From a virus: a stretch of DNA of 21,412 bases. The notes below the pieces were generated by a model that had not been told where the DNA came from, did not search any database, and was given only the letters and a program-made list of their open reading frames with translations. Below, one piece after another: positions 1-8,669 of this stretch. Numbering within the stretch: the first letter of the stretch is position 1; the number at the start of each line of letters is the position of its first letter. The stretch covers positions 1-21,412 of IMG/VR virus record IMGVR_UViG_3300031111_000146. The stretch is one strand, 5' to 3'. The translations under genes were made by a program, and so were the position numbers.

Positions 1-24
1 GGCTGTCATACCACTCCCCCTCAT
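1..24 (-). CDS. Start of next tail gene, cut by window edge
   Basis: Two in-frame ATG codons follow the hub gene, at 24-22 and at 9-7, and the reading frame runs off the left edge. The ATG at 9 has the better ribosome site: a GGGGGAG stretch ends four bases upstream, while the ATG at 24 has only GGGG. Only eight codons are visible, so no product can be named. Position after the hub gene suggests another tail-tip or fibre protein, which is inference from gene order only. Confidence 0.35.
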
Positions 25-42
25 ACCCCAGCTCGAACCTTG

Positions 43-1785
43 TTACTTGTCGATGGACTTCGGCACGACCGCTACCTGCGCCACGACATACCCTCCTGCA
101 GGCAACCCCTCTAGTTGAGCAAACGAATACTGATCGACGTTCTTCGTCTGCCAGTCAGTCGTCGGCTTTAGGATCTTGTACGGCTCAGAACCCGCAACAG
201 ATGTCGAGACTGCTTCAAAGATCAACTGAGTCGCCGTGTTGGCAATGATCTCCCTCGTCGCGTCTTCCCCCCCACGAGTTCCACCCAGTTGGACGTAGTC
301 GCCAATGAACTCGTGCGGCACCCAGCTCTTGGACGAATCAGTCAAGGAGTCTGCTGTGCCAGAGTCTGCTGTGCCAGAATCATCCAATCTGCATTGTCGA
401 TACTTGACTCTGTAGCCCTTCGTCCGCCAGTCCCTAATTCCCGCCCATCGGACATGAAGAATCGGCACCGTGCTGCCGTCTTCGGCCTCTTTCCATAGCC
501 CCTCAGCGTCCAGTTTGTTTGGGGCATTGGCAGTCGCCCCGCGAAGCTCCCTGTCTGCCTGATCCTGCTGACCAATCCAGTCAGTTCTCCCTTTCAGTAG
601 CCAGAACCGACGATTGCCAATGCGTGCATCCAGCGTCCCCGAAATCGTAGTTGAGCCAGGACCTCCAGGCTCAATCCGATGACGAATCCCAGTCACTCCC
701 ACCTTCACCGTTTCCGAATGAGAGGTGAACTGAATCAAGTCCCCGCCCTCAATGTTCAAGCACAGCCACGGAATGTGAATCTCTACGCCGGGGCATGGCT
801 TCGATACATCGTGCAACGCCTTCTCGCAGGCGTCCATGGCCTCAGCACGGGTGTCGATGACGGATAGGTCCTTCTCGACAATCCGCATGTACTTGTGCAG
901 CCGGTTCCCATTGCCATCTGGGATGCCGTAGAGGGCCTTCGCACTGGCGTCTGCACATTGGACGCTTGCCTGCTTGCCCGTCGTCCTATCCTTATAGACC
1001 CACCGGATCTTCGTCCTGATGTTGGCTTCGGTGTAGCGGGTTCGAATGATGCGGAAGTTGCCAGCCAGATCAGCATCGGCATTCGTGTCATCCCGCATCG
1101 GATCAACTACCGTAGGGCGGAACTCCGAGTTCGTGCTGTTCCACTTCCACATCAACACAAAGCCAATCGAGTTGACGGGATTCGAGACAGCGTCCAAGAT
1201 GTTCGTGTCGCCCATCTCGTAGTGGTACAAGTAGTAGTTCGGGTTGTCCTCTACGATGATGTTCTTCGCGTGCCCGTAGTGCCCCAGGATCGTATTGAGA
1301 CAGTTCGTCCCTGTAGAGAGCGTTACGTCGCCAAGCGTCCAGCCCTCAAGCTCCTTGTCAATCCAGTGGTCAGCCCAGGGCTGCATCCCGTCGACACAGG
1401 AGCATCTGAGGACATCATCCATCTCGACATCCTCAACACCTTCAATGTCAGAAGGGCCGACATAGCCCTCAAACATTGTCGCTCCAGTGCCGTCTTTGGC
1501 TATGTCGATCTGGACGTTGTGATACGCTCCGAGCAGAGGAACGCTGCCAGTATTATAACTGGAAGTATGCCCTGGATCAAGGCTGAGATTGTTGTCTCTG
1601 AAATACTGATGGTTAGCGATGTCTAGCTCTGCTGTCCACCGTCCCGAGTCATGAGAGTAGTCCAGTGAGCAGCCAAGGACGCGCCCACCTGTGAGCGATG
1701 TCCAAGAGACACCGTAGTCAGTCGATACCTTGAAGCTGAAGGATGTGACGTTGGTGCAATCGTTTCCGTTGGCGATCGAGCGCAT
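43..1785 (-). CDS. Baseplate/tail-tip hub protein with interrupted FN3-like C-terminus (580 aa)
   Basis: This is probably a structural protein of the tail tip, acting as hub or adaptor at the distal end of the tail tube. Residues 1 to about 410 are beta-rich and end in a pattern typical of phage hub proteins: an alanine-rich helix (DACEKAL), then a beta stretch with IEGGDLIQFTSHSETVKVGV and STTISGTL. Residues about 430-580 look like an FN3-type domain (HVRWAG, GYRVKYR, then YVVAQVAVV) split by a module at about 470-537 that begins with the repeated peptide DSGTADSGTADS. I start it at ATG 1785, which shares one base with the tape-measure stop (TAATG). An upstream GTG-type start at 1809 would overlap that gene further. 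Coming directly after the tape measure fits Dit, Tal or hub proteins; I cannot separate these from sequence alone. Confidence 0.6.
   Translation of the reverse strand: MRSIANGNDCTNVTSFSFKVSTDYGVSWTSLTGGRVLGCSLDYSHDSGRWTAELDIANHQYFRDNNLSLDPGHTSSYNTGSVPLLGAYHNVQIDIAKDGTGATMFEGYVGPSDIEGVEDVEMDDVLRCSCVDGMQPWADHWIDKELEGWTLGDVTLSTGTNCLNTILGHYGHAKNIIVEDNPNYYLYHYEMGDTNILDAVSNPVNSIGFVLMWKWNSTNSEFRPTVVDPMRDDTNADADLAGNFRIIRTRYTEANIRTKIRWVYKDRTTGKQASVQCADASAKALYGIPDGNGNRLHKYMRIVEKDLSVIDTRAEAMDACEKALHDVSKPCPGVEIHIPWLCLNIEGGDLIQFTSHSETVKVGVTGIRHRIEPGGPGSTTISGTLDARIGNRRFWLLKGRTDWIGQQDQADRELRGATANAPNKLDAEGLWKEAEDGSTVPILHVRWAGIRDWRTKGYRVKYRQCRLDDSGTADSGTADSLTDSSKSWVPHEFIGDYVQLGGTRGGEDATREIIANTATQLIFEAVSTSVAGSEPYKILKPTTDWQTKNVDQYSFAQLEGLPAGGYVVAQVAVVPKSIDK
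347..378 (-). repeat. Perfect 15-base tandem duplication inside the hub gene
   Basis: The unit agtctgctgtgccag (plus strand) occurs twice in succession, at 348-362 and 363-377, with one matching base on each side. It keeps the frame and encodes the repeated peptide SGTAD at the left border of the module that interrupts the FN3-like domain. Confidence 0.85.
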
Positions 1786-4700
1786 TAGTAGGCCCCTGCC
1801 AGTTCCCAACCCGAGCCAATGTTGCCCTGTGCGTCTCTGCGTTTGACTGCGGAATGGATCTCGCGACCGTCAAGGTAATGCTTGTTGATGATGACAATGG
1901 GAGTGCGCCGATAATCGTAACCAACGCCAGCCTCGGCTTGCGCGGGCCGAAGATCGGGCATCGAGAGGCGTCCAACCTTCTCGCCCTCATGGACAACAGC
2001 AAGGCCAGATTTCGCCACTTCCCACCACTCGCCCGGTTCGGTTTCCAAGTATGGAACCTTGGGGATATTCACAAATGGGATGAGATTCACAACCGAGATC
2101 AAGGCATTGAATACCCAGATGATGGCGTTTACAACCCCCTTGATGAACTCGTTTGCCAAGGACCCAATGGTGCCACCAAGCTTCTGCCAGAAAGTCGTGC
2201 TCTCCGTCATCCAAAGCACACCCAGCTTTTCCCAGAAGGAAAGCGACTCGGATGAGAAGATCGCATCCATGGTCGCGGCGCTATCGCCTGCTCCATCCAG
2301 AAGCTTGATCTTGGCCAGTTCGCCGCCCTTTCGCAGTTTCTCAACGAAGCCATCGAGCGCGGCTTGCAGCTGATTCTTGAGAAAAGCACTGATTGTCGGC
2401 CAGTTTTGCTGTACCCATGCCGCCCACTCTTCCAACATCGGCCTGATCGCTGTATCCCAGGTCGACTTGACGATGCTGAATAGCTCTCTCAGTAGCGGCA
2501 TAACCTTCGGCCCCAGAAACTCAACCAGTTCCTTCAGCTTCTGCCAGAGGAACTCCGCGACCTCGCGCAAAAAGACAAAGACCTCGCTCTGCAGGAAGGG
2601 GTCCATTTCAGTCGACCACCACTCACCGAACGCCTTGAAGAACTTCACAAGGTCATCGCGCTTTGACCAGATGAAGGAAGCAATGCCGCCAACCGCTGCT
2701 CCGAACGTCTCAAGAATCGGAGTAACCGCCGAGAAGATTGCGCCGATGAGCCCGGCCAGTTCGTCCTTGTTCTCAATGATCCAGTCGGTTGCCACAATCA
2801 CTGCATCGACAAACTTGTTGATGACCCACAGGAACCCCTCGACAATTCCCGGCCCCACTTCGGCCCAGAACTCTTCCATCTTCTGGCCGAGGCTGATGAT
2901 CTTTGCCTTCAGCGCCTCAATCTCAAGGCCGAACTGGCCGAGGAGAAGCGTGACCCATGTGACCTTTTCTTCGGCTTCTTTCTCCTCATCCTCTTCTGCG
3001 CCAGGGAAGATAGGAGGCTGGTCAGGGATGGATGCCCAGTGACGAATCCTGTCGTACTTCCAGCCCACAGGGACATTCAGATTGGAGAGGCGAGCCGTTG
3101 TCTTCGAGATCTCCTTCGTAACCTTCTTGACCTCATCCTCTACGTGGAACAACTCCTTGAGAATCGCAGCAATCGGACCAAGGAAGCCGAACAGGATGTT
3201 CGCCAGCCACTTCGTCATCTCTGCAAGATACGACTGGATGTCGGCGTAGTACTCGCTCTTCTTGGCGAGATCCCAGATAGCACTAGCCGCCCTCCAGGCA
3301 TAGTCAGCCAGCGTCTTGAGAGCCTCCCAGACTGTCTGCGCCATCTGCTTCAGCTCTTCGAGGCGCTCCTGGAACTTCTCCTTGATGTCGCGGAAGATGG
3401 AGGCGATGGTGTCAATGACGCCAGCAATGCCGCCATAGATGTTCCCAGAAGCGAAGGCTGCCGCAGCTCCTGCCGCACCGCTTACATAGCCCGCCATCTT
3501 TGGCATTCCAAGAGCATCAAGAGCAGACGAGATCACCTGGCCGATTCCCGTGATGTGGTGCGCCCAGTCGATTACCTCTGCCTCAGCATCACCAAGCGCT
3601 TCCTTGAACATTTGAAGCGCTTCTTCGGCTTCCTCGGTCTCTTCTGCCATTCCCGGCAAGGCGGACATCGAACTGATGATGTTCTCGATGAACCCGTAGA
3701 AGCCGCCCTTGAGTGCCTGGTAGCGCTCCATCATCTCAGCATCGCCAATCGACTGCTCTGCTAGACGGCGGAAGTTGCCAAGGATCGTCTCGAAATCGCC
3801 AGAGAGGAAGAGGTTCGCTTGTGTCCGGCCGAAGTCTTCCCACATCCTCTCCATGGCCTCTTCAGTGGCCTGCTCGCCTGCTTCAAGCATGTCCTGGATT
3901 TCTTCAGGGGTTTTGCCAAGCACGCCAAGCAGATCATCCAGAGCCGTTTGAAACTCTCCGGCATAGTCTGCCTGATTCAATTGGTAAGCGATGTCGCGTC
4001 CTTGCTGCAACGCCGACTGGATGGCAGAGATGCTGCTGCCCGCAGCGAGGAGGTCTGGAATATCTAGGGTTCCGGCAGTCGCGCGCGAGATGATCTGGTG
4101 GGCTTGGGAAAGCGCATCACTCGGACGAAGTGGTTCTTCAAGGTCGTCCAGAAACTCTTGGAATGCCGATTTCAGTTCCTCAAGTCCTCCGACAAGTCCA
4201 AGAATCGCTGTGATGACTGACTGGATGGCAGAATCTGCGCCTAGGCCCGCATCCTTGAGGTCCTCTTGCGCTTGAGTTGCTTCACGATAGAGAGTCTTCA
4301 GCCCAGAAACTGCTTCAGCCTTCTCTTCAGCAGACTTAGCAGAGTCTGTCAAGACAGCACGCAGCTTCTCAAGACGCGAACTGAAGGTCTCGACGATAGT
4401 CCCCGCCCGTTTCAGCCCAGGGACAAGCTTCTCCATGTACGCAAAGAACTCGTCGAAGACACCCCCCGCCTCTGGATACTTCTCGCTGAGGGCAACGATC
4501 CGATCGAAGAAGCCTTGGATATTGGCAAGAGACGCATACCAATCAACGGTCTCAGCAGTCACCGCACCAAGGCCCTCTGCCATCTTGTCGAACTGCTCGT
4601 GAAGAGTGAGGTCCTGAATCTCCTCCTTGAGACCTCGAAGCGCTTTTTCGAATTCCTCGACCTCTTCTTCACTCTTCCCAAGAGCGCGATACCATTGAAT

Positions 4701-7700
4701 CGTATCCTGAATGGCTTGCTCAGTGTTCTTGCCGAATGCCTTGAGAACAGGGATAATGTCCTTGCCCTCATCAACCATCTTCTCCATGGCCTCGTAGAAG
4801 GCTTTCTGGATCTCTTCGCTTGATTCCAGGGCTTTCCCGTACTTGAAGATCTCAGCAATGAGCCCCTGGACTGTTGGCTGGCTCTCTGCAAGCAGGTCAA
4901 AGAACACACCAAACGTGTCCTCGAAGTCCTCGCCGCCGACAGCATCTAGCACTGCCTGCCACGCCTGAGCAAGGGCACTGACCTCCGCCGCCATCTCGCC
5001 AGCGTTCATGTCCTGTAGCTCGCGGACAAGAACGCCCATCTCCAGAAGAGGATCTAGTTCTAAGGCATTGCCTAAGCGGTATTTGAATTCCTCAGTAAGA
5101 CCAACTGCCTCGACGAGCTTCGAGACGAAACCCTCGCCTGCACTGCTAAAGGTTGCAGCAATGACGCCGAGGACCTCGTAGGCAGATAGCTCAAGGTTCT
5201 TCCTCGCTAGGTTGAGCGCGTCTGCAGTAACGTCAACAGCATGTTGCAGGCTGATCTCAGCGTTGCGAGCAGCAAGTGCAGCAAGCTCCTCCCCAAGCTG
5301 TTCCATGAGCCCCGGATCGGCTCCAGTGATTAGGGAACGAAGATTGAAGACATCAAAAGCCGCCCGCGAAGCCTCTCCCTCAGCGTCACGAAGCTTCTGG
5401 ATTTCTTCGGTAAGCCCGCCAACTTCAACAGCAGCAGCATGAGCACTGTCCCGCAAATGCCCCACGCCCAAGGGGTCTCCTGCGTAGAGCGCACGCAGGT
5501 CGCTGATTGCCAAACCAGTCTTGTCGTGCAGCCGCTCCAATGCCTTCTCAAAGCCGCCAAATGTCCCTGGATAGATTGTTTCTGGCAACGTGCCGCCTGA
5601 ACGAAGGAATTCTCCGATTGATGCTGACCCCATAACCGTTGCCACAGCAAGTTCGTCTGCTTCTTGTCGGGCTTTGACTATCGTTTCCAGAATGCCAGCG
5701 ATGTAGTCAGCAATGGAGGCCAGCGACCCAATAAAGCCCTCTGTGGCTGCCGCCGTGAAGTCGCGCCACGCCGTCTTCATGCGGTCGAACTTGAAGCTTG
5801 CCGCCTCTGCCTGCTTTTCAAACGCCTCTTCAGCCGTTCCTGCCGCCTGCGACATTCGTTCCAGGTCTAGTGCATATGCCTTAGCAGCAGTCGTAGCAAG
5901 GGGGAGAACCGCTGTCACCGCACGGACGTTGGTGAACAGGTTCTCCATCTTGAGGTTGTTCGCATCAGCATAGCGGCCGATGAGGCCAATCGCCTCGGCA
6001 AACCCTTGCGTCTCAATGAGGGCTCGCCCTGAGTCATATCCCAGAGCCAGGATAACCTTGGCAAGCTCTGTGCTGGGACGCAAGATCTGCATCATCGTCT
6101 GACGCAGGGATGTGATTGCCCAGTCCGTTGCAATGCCCTGGCGAGTAAGGGTAGCGATAGCAGCAGTCATCTCGTGGATGGCTGCACCGGCTGGAGCTGC
6201 CACTCCGGCGAGGCGGCCGAACTGGCTACTCAATTCTGACATGGTTGTATTGTGGGCAACGATGTCTTCCGCAATGAAGTTCTGGTGGATGGGGACTTCT
6301 AGGTCGTAGACTTTCTCGCGCCCAATGTCTTCAATGGATACGATCTTGTCGTATTCGACAATCCCACGAGCTGCCCTTTGATGCTGCGGCGTATGAGAGA
6401 CAACTTCTCCTACGCCTTTGCGGTCAATACCAATACGATCCACAAATCGGCGCACATCGGCATAGCGGTGTGTTTCCCAACACCAGGCATTGACGGACTT
6501 CCTGCGCCTTACGGTCCCGACAATTCCGAACCTGAGCAATAGATGCGACACATCTCTGACTAGTCGTTCCGAGGAAGACACAAATCCTACTTCAAATCCA
6601 CTGCCAGTTCTCGATCCCCTCTTATCGTAGAGCCAGCCGTCTCCATTAAAGAGCCACCGGAGCAACACAGCGACGGAGGATTCGCTCCATGTGAATGCTT
6701 CCTCTGGAATATGCTTCTTGGAAGCAGGACAGTCATCAAGCCCGAGGCCGCGCAAGAAATCCATTGCGGGATTCTTGCCTGTAAACCGATTCTCAATACC
6801 ACGAGAGATCGAATAGGTGGGGGCTTTGTCGTTGTTGTGGTTCTTGTTCCTGGCCTGGCATCCGAAGTGTTCCGCCCATTCGGCAACTTCGCGCCCATAG
6901 GTAGTGGTCGTAATTTCTGGTGTCTTAGAACGGCCCGTTCCCTCAGCCAGCCACAGTCCAAGGAATGCAGCTTCCCCTTCGGGAACATGAACGTCGCCGA
7001 AGAAAGGAAGATCTGTCGGCACTGCAATCTTGTCGCCAACAGCCAGATCGGAAACCTTCTTCCACCCGGATTCCGTCAGGTAGGGATGATTCCAGGTCGT
7101 CTTGATGGATCGGCCCAGGCGTGTTCCGAGCCGGACGATTGGCTTCTCGCCCATTTCGACCCAGTGAGACTCCATCGGGACAAACGAGCGCCCCTCGAAC
7201 GAGACAATACGTTCGCCGCCCTCCATCTCGTCGATGCGTTTGTATCGCCCATCTGCAAGCAAGACGCGGGTGTCGCCCGTGACGCACTTGCCGAACTTGA
7301 TAGTAGTGAACAGCAAATCATTGATATGTGCAGTTTCTGTTGCCTGGAGACCCCAAGCATTCAAAACCGTGGTCAACATATCGCTGACCTGGAAGACATC
7401 AGCCAGCCCTGCCGAAGCACCCTTCAGACCCTGCTCAAGGATCTCCATGGCGTCAGCGCCATAGAACGTCGCTGAGTAGATCTGATAGAGGGCAGCAGTG
7501 GCCTGAGACCCCAGGACAGGGAATTCCATGGCCAACGAACGAATCTGGCCGCGCAGCATCTCCATCTGCGCCCAAGTGTTGTCAGTCAGCGTCCAGACGT
7601 TGTGGAGTTGCGTGTCGAACTCAATGGCAGCCTTCATCGCCGCCGAGAACTCCTGGCCAACCTTGCGAACCGCAACGGCCAGCCCCAGCCAGGGGGCGAC

Positions 7701-7904
7701 CTTCTTGACCGTGCCCCATAGGGGAGTGAACGACTTCGTAGTGGCAGCAGCGCCCTTCGTGACGACGCCCAGGCTCTTGCCGACCTGTTCCATCGACTTC
7801 TGCAATGGCATCATCGCCGCAGCGGCAGTAGATGCCCCTGCGGAGAACGTCTCGAAAAGTGCCTTGTAGTCTGATTGAATGCTTACAACAGTGCCGCCCG
7901 CCAT
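1785..7904 (-). CDS. Tape measure protein precursor containing an intein (2039 aa; 1693 aa after splicing)
   Basis: The tape measure protein sets tail length and is threaded through the tail tube. Residues about 85-206 and 553-750 together form the conserved phage minor tail (TP901-type) domain, with motifs such as FDTQLHNVW, AAALYQIYSA-like helices and GVAAPAGAAIHEMTAAIATL. Residues 207-552 are an intein that splits this domain. The rest is long helical, coiled-coil and hydrophobic sequence (for example IYGGIAGVIDTIASIF and VVNAIIWVFNALISVVNLI), and a typical C-terminal end containing YLDGREIHSAVKRR. By the usual rule of about 1.5 angstrom per residue, the spliced length would give a tail near 250 nm. 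ATG at 7904 has a GAGGAG ribosome site and follows the chaperone stop by one base. Confidence 0.93.
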   Translation of the reverse strand: MAGGTVVSIQSDYKALFETFSAGASTAAAAMMPLQKSMEQVGKSLGVVTKGAAATTKSFTPLWGTVKKVAPWLGLAVAVRKVGQEFSAAMKAAIEFDTQLHNVWTLTDNTWAQMEMLRGQIRSLAMEFPVLGSQATAALYQIYSATFYGADAMEILEQGLKGASAGLADVFQVSDMLTTVLNAWGLQATETAHINDLLFTTIKFGKCVTGDTRVLLADGRYKRIDEMEGGERIVSFEGRSFVPMESHWVEMGEKPIVRLGTRLGRSIKTTWNHPYLTESGWKKVSDLAVGDKIAVPTDLPFFGDVHVPEGEAAFLGLWLAEGTGRSKTPEITTTTYGREVAEWAEHFGCQARNKNHNNDKAPTYSISRGIENRFTGKNPAMDFLRGLGLDDCPASKKHIPEEAFTWSESSVAVLLRWLFNGDGWLYDKRGSRTGSGFEVGFVSSSERLVRDVSHLLLRFGIVGTVRRRKSVNAWCWETHRYADVRRFVDRIGIDRKGVGEVVSHTPQHQRAARGIVEYDKIVSIEDIGREKVYDLEVPIHQNFIAEDIVAHNTTMSELSSQFGRLAGVAAPAGAAIHEMTAAIATLTRQGIATDWAITSLRQTMMQILRPSTELAKVILALGYDSGRALIETQGFAEAIGLIGRYADANNLKMENLFTNVRAVTAVLPLATTAAKAYALDLERMSQAAGTAEEAFEKQAEAASFKFDRMKTAWRDFTAAATEGFIGSLASIADYIAGILETIVKARQEADELAVATVMGSASIGEFLRSGGTLPETIYPGTFGGFEKALERLHDKTGLAISDLRALYAGDPLGVGHLRDSAHAAAVEVGGLTEEIQKLRDAEGEASRAAFDVFNLRSLITGADPGLMEQLGEELAALAARNAEISLQHAVDVTADALNLARKNLELSAYEVLGVIAATFSSAGEGFVSKLVEAVGLTEEFKYRLGNALELDPLLEMGVLVRELQDMNAGEMAAEVSALAQAWQAVLDAVGGEDFEDTFGVFFDLLAESQPTVQGLIAEIFKYGKALESSEEIQKAFYEAMEKMVDEGKDIIPVLKAFGKNTEQAIQDTIQWYRALGKSEEEVEEFEKALRGLKEEIQDLTLHEQFDKMAEGLGAVTAETVDWYASLANIQGFFDRIVALSEKYPEAGGVFDEFFAYMEKLVPGLKRAGTIVETFSSRLEKLRAVLTDSAKSAEEKAEAVSGLKTLYREATQAQEDLKDAGLGADSAIQSVITAILGLVGGLEELKSAFQEFLDDLEEPLRPSDALSQAHQIISRATAGTLDIPDLLAAGSSISAIQSALQQGRDIAYQLNQADYAGEFQTALDDLLGVLGKTPEEIQDMLEAGEQATEEAMERMWEDFGRTQANLFLSGDFETILGNFRRLAEQSIGDAEMMERYQALKGGFYGFIENIISSMSALPGMAEETEEAEEALQMFKEALGDAEAEVIDWAHHITGIGQVISSALDALGMPKMAGYVSGAAGAAAAFASGNIYGGIAGVIDTIASIFRDIKEKFQERLEELKQMAQTVWEALKTLADYAWRAASAIWDLAKKSEYYADIQSYLAEMTKWLANILFGFLGPIAAILKELFHVEDEVKKVTKEISKTTARLSNLNVPVGWKYDRIRHWASIPDQPPIFPGAEEDEEKEAEEKVTWVTLLLGQFGLEIEALKAKIISLGQKMEEFWAEVGPGIVEGFLWVINKFVDAVIVATDWIIENKDELAGLIGAIFSAVTPILETFGAAVGGIASFIWSKRDDLVKFFKAFGEWWSTEMDPFLQSEVFVFLREVAEFLWQKLKELVEFLGPKVMPLLRELFSIVKSTWDTAIRPMLEEWAAWVQQNWPTISAFLKNQLQAALDGFVEKLRKGGELAKIKLLDGAGDSAATMDAIFSSESLSFWEKLGVLWMTESTTFWQKLGGTIGSLANEFIKGVVNAIIWVFNALISVVNLIPFVNIPKVPYLETEPGEWWEVAKSGLAVVHEGEKVGRLSMPDLRPAQAEAGVGYDYRRTPIVIINKHYLDGREIHSAVKRRDAQGNIGSGWELAGAY
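6249..7286 (-). mobile_element. Intein with LAGLIDADG (DOD) homing endonuclease in the tape measure protein
   Basis: The intein is 346 residues long, tape-measure residues 207-552. It starts with Cys207 in CVTGDTRVLL (block A). Block B has the TxxH motif in TTWNHPYL (Thr270, His273). Two endonuclease motifs follow: FLGLWLAEGT (acidic Glu321) and LLRWLFNGDGW (Asp422). Block F reads VYDLEVPIHQNFIAED and block G is VAHN followed by Thr553 as the +1 nucleophile. All splicing residues (Cys1, TxxH, His-Asn, +1 Thr) are present, so it should be a class 1 intein active in splicing. Both acidic endonuclease residues are kept, so the homing function may also be intact. Removal joins FTTIKFGK to TTMSELSSQFG, restoring a typical tape-measure helix. 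The gene is open through the whole insertion. Confidence 0.96.
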
Positions 7905-7905
7905 A

Positions 7906-8615
7906 CTACTCCTCGTTCAACGGGTGCTTATCACCGCGTTGCGCGGCGCGTTCTGCCCACTCCTTGGGTGTAATGTCGTGTGGCGATAGCCAGAAAGAGG
8001 GAGCTTTTGTGGGCTGCTTGCCCTTCTGAACCCCAGCAAAGGCTTCGTTCATGTAGATACGGGCGGAGCCGTACTCAATCTGAACGAACTGGGGAATGGC
8101 GTTGAGATAGAGAACTGCCTGGGGGAGGGTGAGATTCGCCACTTCTTCCCCAGACAGATGGAACCAAGCCTGAATCGCGGGGACCGCTAGTTCCCATCGG
8201 ATTCCGCCGACTTCCTCGCGTTTCCCGAACCACCTTCTTCGTCTTTGTCAGTTCCCGGTCGCTTGCCCGAAAGCGCAAACGAGAACACTTCGCCAAGCAG
8301 CACCGACGAGAACCCGCCCAGGCCGTAAGCGACCAAGTCGGATGTCTGCTCTCGCGTCAACTCCTTGACAATGTCATTCTTGCTCTTCTTCATCGACCTG
8401 TAAAGAACTTCCAGGAGCAACTCCGAATCGACGAAGTCCATCGCGCCCTTCGCGCGGAACATCTCCTGCGTCAGGTCCTTGCCGGTCTTCTTCTTGATCT
8501 CCGCATGTTCTGCCAGTGTCAGCGGCCAGAACTCAAATTCCTTCCCCCCAATTTCCTCAACAATCGGAGTCGGTCGAACCGAATCCAATACGGCCCCAAG
8601 ATCCCCCTTGCTCAT
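7906..8615 (-). CDS. Tail assembly chaperone GT, made by -1 frameshift (236 aa)
   Basis: This is the long form of the tail chaperone, analogous to lambda gpGT, which links tail-tube and tape-measure proteins during tail assembly and is absent from the virion. Ribosomes reading G slip back one base at GGGAAAC (8226-8220) and continue in the frame that stays open from 8247 down to the stop at 7906. The added 104 residues begin REEVGGIRWELAVPAIQAWF and continue through LSGEEVANLTLPQAVLYL, ending in PLNEE. The T part has no convincing start of its own; the first possible one is a GTG at 8142, well inside the conserved region. Its position just before the tape measure matches the family exactly. 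The frameshift is inferred from the motif and the overlapping frames. Confidence 0.85.
8187..8615 (-). CDS. Tail assembly chaperone G (142 aa)
   Basis: This is the short tail chaperone made when no frameshift occurs. It begins MSKGDLGAVLDSVRPTP, has a central FEFWPLTLAEHAEIKKKTGK motif common in phage tail chaperones, then helices ending near LGEVFSFALSGKRP, and a polar, glycine- and acid-rich tail that holds the slippery site. I chose ATG at 8615 because AGGGGTG lies a few bases upstream; a GTG at 8621 would leave no room for a ribosome site. It stops at TAG 8187, about 30 bases past the slip site. Confidence 0.87.
   Translation of the reverse strand: MSKGDLGAVLDSVRPTPIVEEIGGKEFEFWPLTLAEHAEIKKKTGKDLTQEMFRAKGAMDFVDSELLLEVLYRSMKKSKNDIVKELTREQTSDLVAYGLGGFSSVLLGEVFSFALSGKRPGTDKDEEGGSGNARKSAESDGN
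8220..8226 (-). promoter_or_regulatory. Programmed -1 ribosomal frameshift site GGGAAAC
   Basis: Read on the minus strand in the G frame, the codons are TCG GGA AAC, giving the heptamer G GGA AAC, a canonical X XXY YYZ slippery sequence. A -1 slip leads directly into the open T frame. An AAGGTGG stretch a few bases upstream resembles an internal Shine-Dalgarno stimulator, and short GC-rich stems can be drawn downstream. These helper elements are less certain than the heptamer. Confidence 0.88.
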
Positions 8616-8636
8616 ATTCACCCCTAGAGAATGCGG

Positions 8637-8659
8637 AGGGGCGAGGCTCCCTCGCCCCT
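8637..8659 (-). promoter_or_regulatory. GC-rich intergenic hairpin before chaperone gene
   Basis: A perfect 10-base-pair stem (plus-strand arms aggggcgagg and cctcgcccct) with a three-base loop fills the gap between the second tail-tube gene and G. Four more pairs (gcgg with ccgc) can form beyond a one-sided bulge. No T-run follows on the minus strand, so it is more likely an RNA processing, stability or attenuation element than a simple intrinsic terminator. Confidence 0.6.
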
Positions 8660-8669
8660 GTATCCGCGA

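Noticed and set aside
895-1626. 243-codon open frame on the plus strand
   Set aside because: It lies wholly opposite the tail-tip gene, has an arginine/valine-rich sequence without motifs, and reflects codon bias of the real gene.
6711-7475. 254-codon open frame on the plus strand across the intein border
   Set aside because: It is antisense to a clear intein and extein; no domain is visible and no ribosome site was found.
8075-8296. 73-codon third frame over the chaperone overlap
   Set aside because: It is in neither the G frame nor the -1 frame, has a low-complexity basic sequence and is not needed to explain the G/GT pair.
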